A DNA stretch of 5,604 nt. It comes from an uncultured Collinsella sp. Lineage in GTDB: Bacteria; Actinomycetota; Coriobacteriia; Coriobacteriales; Coriobacteriaceae. The stretch covers positions 1 to 5,604 of the forward strand of contig CATVQO010000107.1 of NCBI GenBank assembly GCA_958346165.1, in the 5' to 3' direction. The notes below the pieces were generated by a model. That model made no database searches, had not been told where the DNA came from, and saw only the letters and a list, made by a program, of their open reading frames with translations. Within the stretch, counting starts at the first letter, position 1; each line of letters begins with the position of its first letter. A program made the translations under genes and the position numbers. Below, piece by piece: positions 5,194-5,604 of this stretch.

Positions 5194-5604
5194 ATGGACG
5201 ACCTCGAAAAAGTTGAAACCATCCGCACCAAGTGCAACGTGAGCTACACCGATGCCAAGGCCGCGCTCGACGCTGCCGACGGCAACGTTTTGGATGCCAT
5301 CATTTGGCTCGAGTCGCAGGGCAAGACGCAGACCACGTCGGCGCATGCCGCCACCGAGTCCGAGCCGGTCGATGAACCCTCGGCCGAGATGGTCGCCGCG
5401 CAGGCCGCCTACGAGAAGTCGAGCGAAAAGACCGACTTCTCCAAGAAGATGGACAGCGTGTGGGAGTACCTCAAAAAGCTCTTCCGCCTGAGTCTGGACA
5501 CCAAGTTTATCGCCACGCGGCGCGATGCGATCATCCTCAACATTCCCATCCTGATCCCCATCGTCGCGCTGTTTGCCTGGGGCGCCACGATATGGCTGAT
5601 GCTG
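5194..5604 (+). CDS. DUF4342 protein with N-terminal UBA-like domain, 3' end outside window
   Basis: The visible 137 residues begin with a UBA/TS-N-like three-helix domain (about 3-43: EKVETIRTKCNVSY, then AKAALDAADGNVLDAIIWLE), the fold also found at the N-terminus of elongation factor Ts. An acidic, Ala/Ser-rich linker follows at about 44-80. The DUF4342 region starts near 82 (DFSKKMDSVWEYLKKLF) and contains RRDAIILNIPILIPIVALFAWGA-type sequence, which forms a membrane segment from about 112 to the window edge. The function of this family is not established; the topology suggests a membrane anchor with a cytoplasmic helical domain. The ATG at 5194 is supported by AAAGGA six bases upstream. 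No stop is reached before position 5604, so the C-terminus is missing from the window only because of the cut. Confidence 0.85.
   Translation, partial: MDDLEKVETIRTKCNVSYTDAKAALDAADGNVLDAIIWLESQGKTQTTSAHAATESEPVDEPSAEMVAAQAAYEKSSEKTDFSKKMDSVWEYLKKLFRLSLDTKFIATRRDAIILNIPILIPIVALFAWGATIWLML

Overview
The window is GC-rich and looks like a gut actinobacterium of the class Coriobacteriia, most likely Collinsella or a close relative. That placement is an inference from base composition, codon use, the gene types and the style of the intergenic repeats; no search was run. There are five credible protein genes. Four are complete and one runs off the right edge. No tRNA, rRNA, CRISPR array, transposase or phage gene was seen.

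Layout, left to right. Positions 1-164 are the non-coding 3' flank of the first gene. Positions 165-2111 (minus) encode a secreted-then-anchored DUF2207 (YciQ-like) membrane protein with a signal peptide, internal membrane segments and a Gly-rich C-terminal tail. Positions 2112-2565 are intergenic. They hold the DUF2207 ribosome binding site, a cluster of GGGAC-type short repeats, a structure-rich stretch ending in a strong intrinsic terminator with no gene in front of it, and a promoter whose -10 box lies seven bases before the next start codon. Positions 2566-3567 (plus) encode glutamyl-Q tRNA(Asp) synthetase. Convergent with it, 17 bases away, is a calcineurin-type metallophosphoesterase (3585-4310, minus). 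Upstream of that, on the same strand, is a 79-residue two-helix membrane protein (4396-4635). Positions 4636-5193 are a long divergent intergenic region. Its main content is a 184-bp element bounded by perfect 32-bp terminal inverted repeats (4796-4979), followed by a promoter and GC-rich leader for a DUF4342 protein (5194 to the right edge, plus) with an N-terminal UBA-like helical domain.

The genes do not form one pathway. GluQ-RS acts in tRNA modification and depends on queuosine in tRNA(Asp). The metallophosphoesterase and the small membrane protein may share a transcript. DUF2207 and DUF4342 are envelope or membrane-associated proteins of unknown role. The most interesting material is intergenic: the inverted-repeat element, the orphan terminator with its structured upstream sequence, and the apparently leaderless gluQ transcript.
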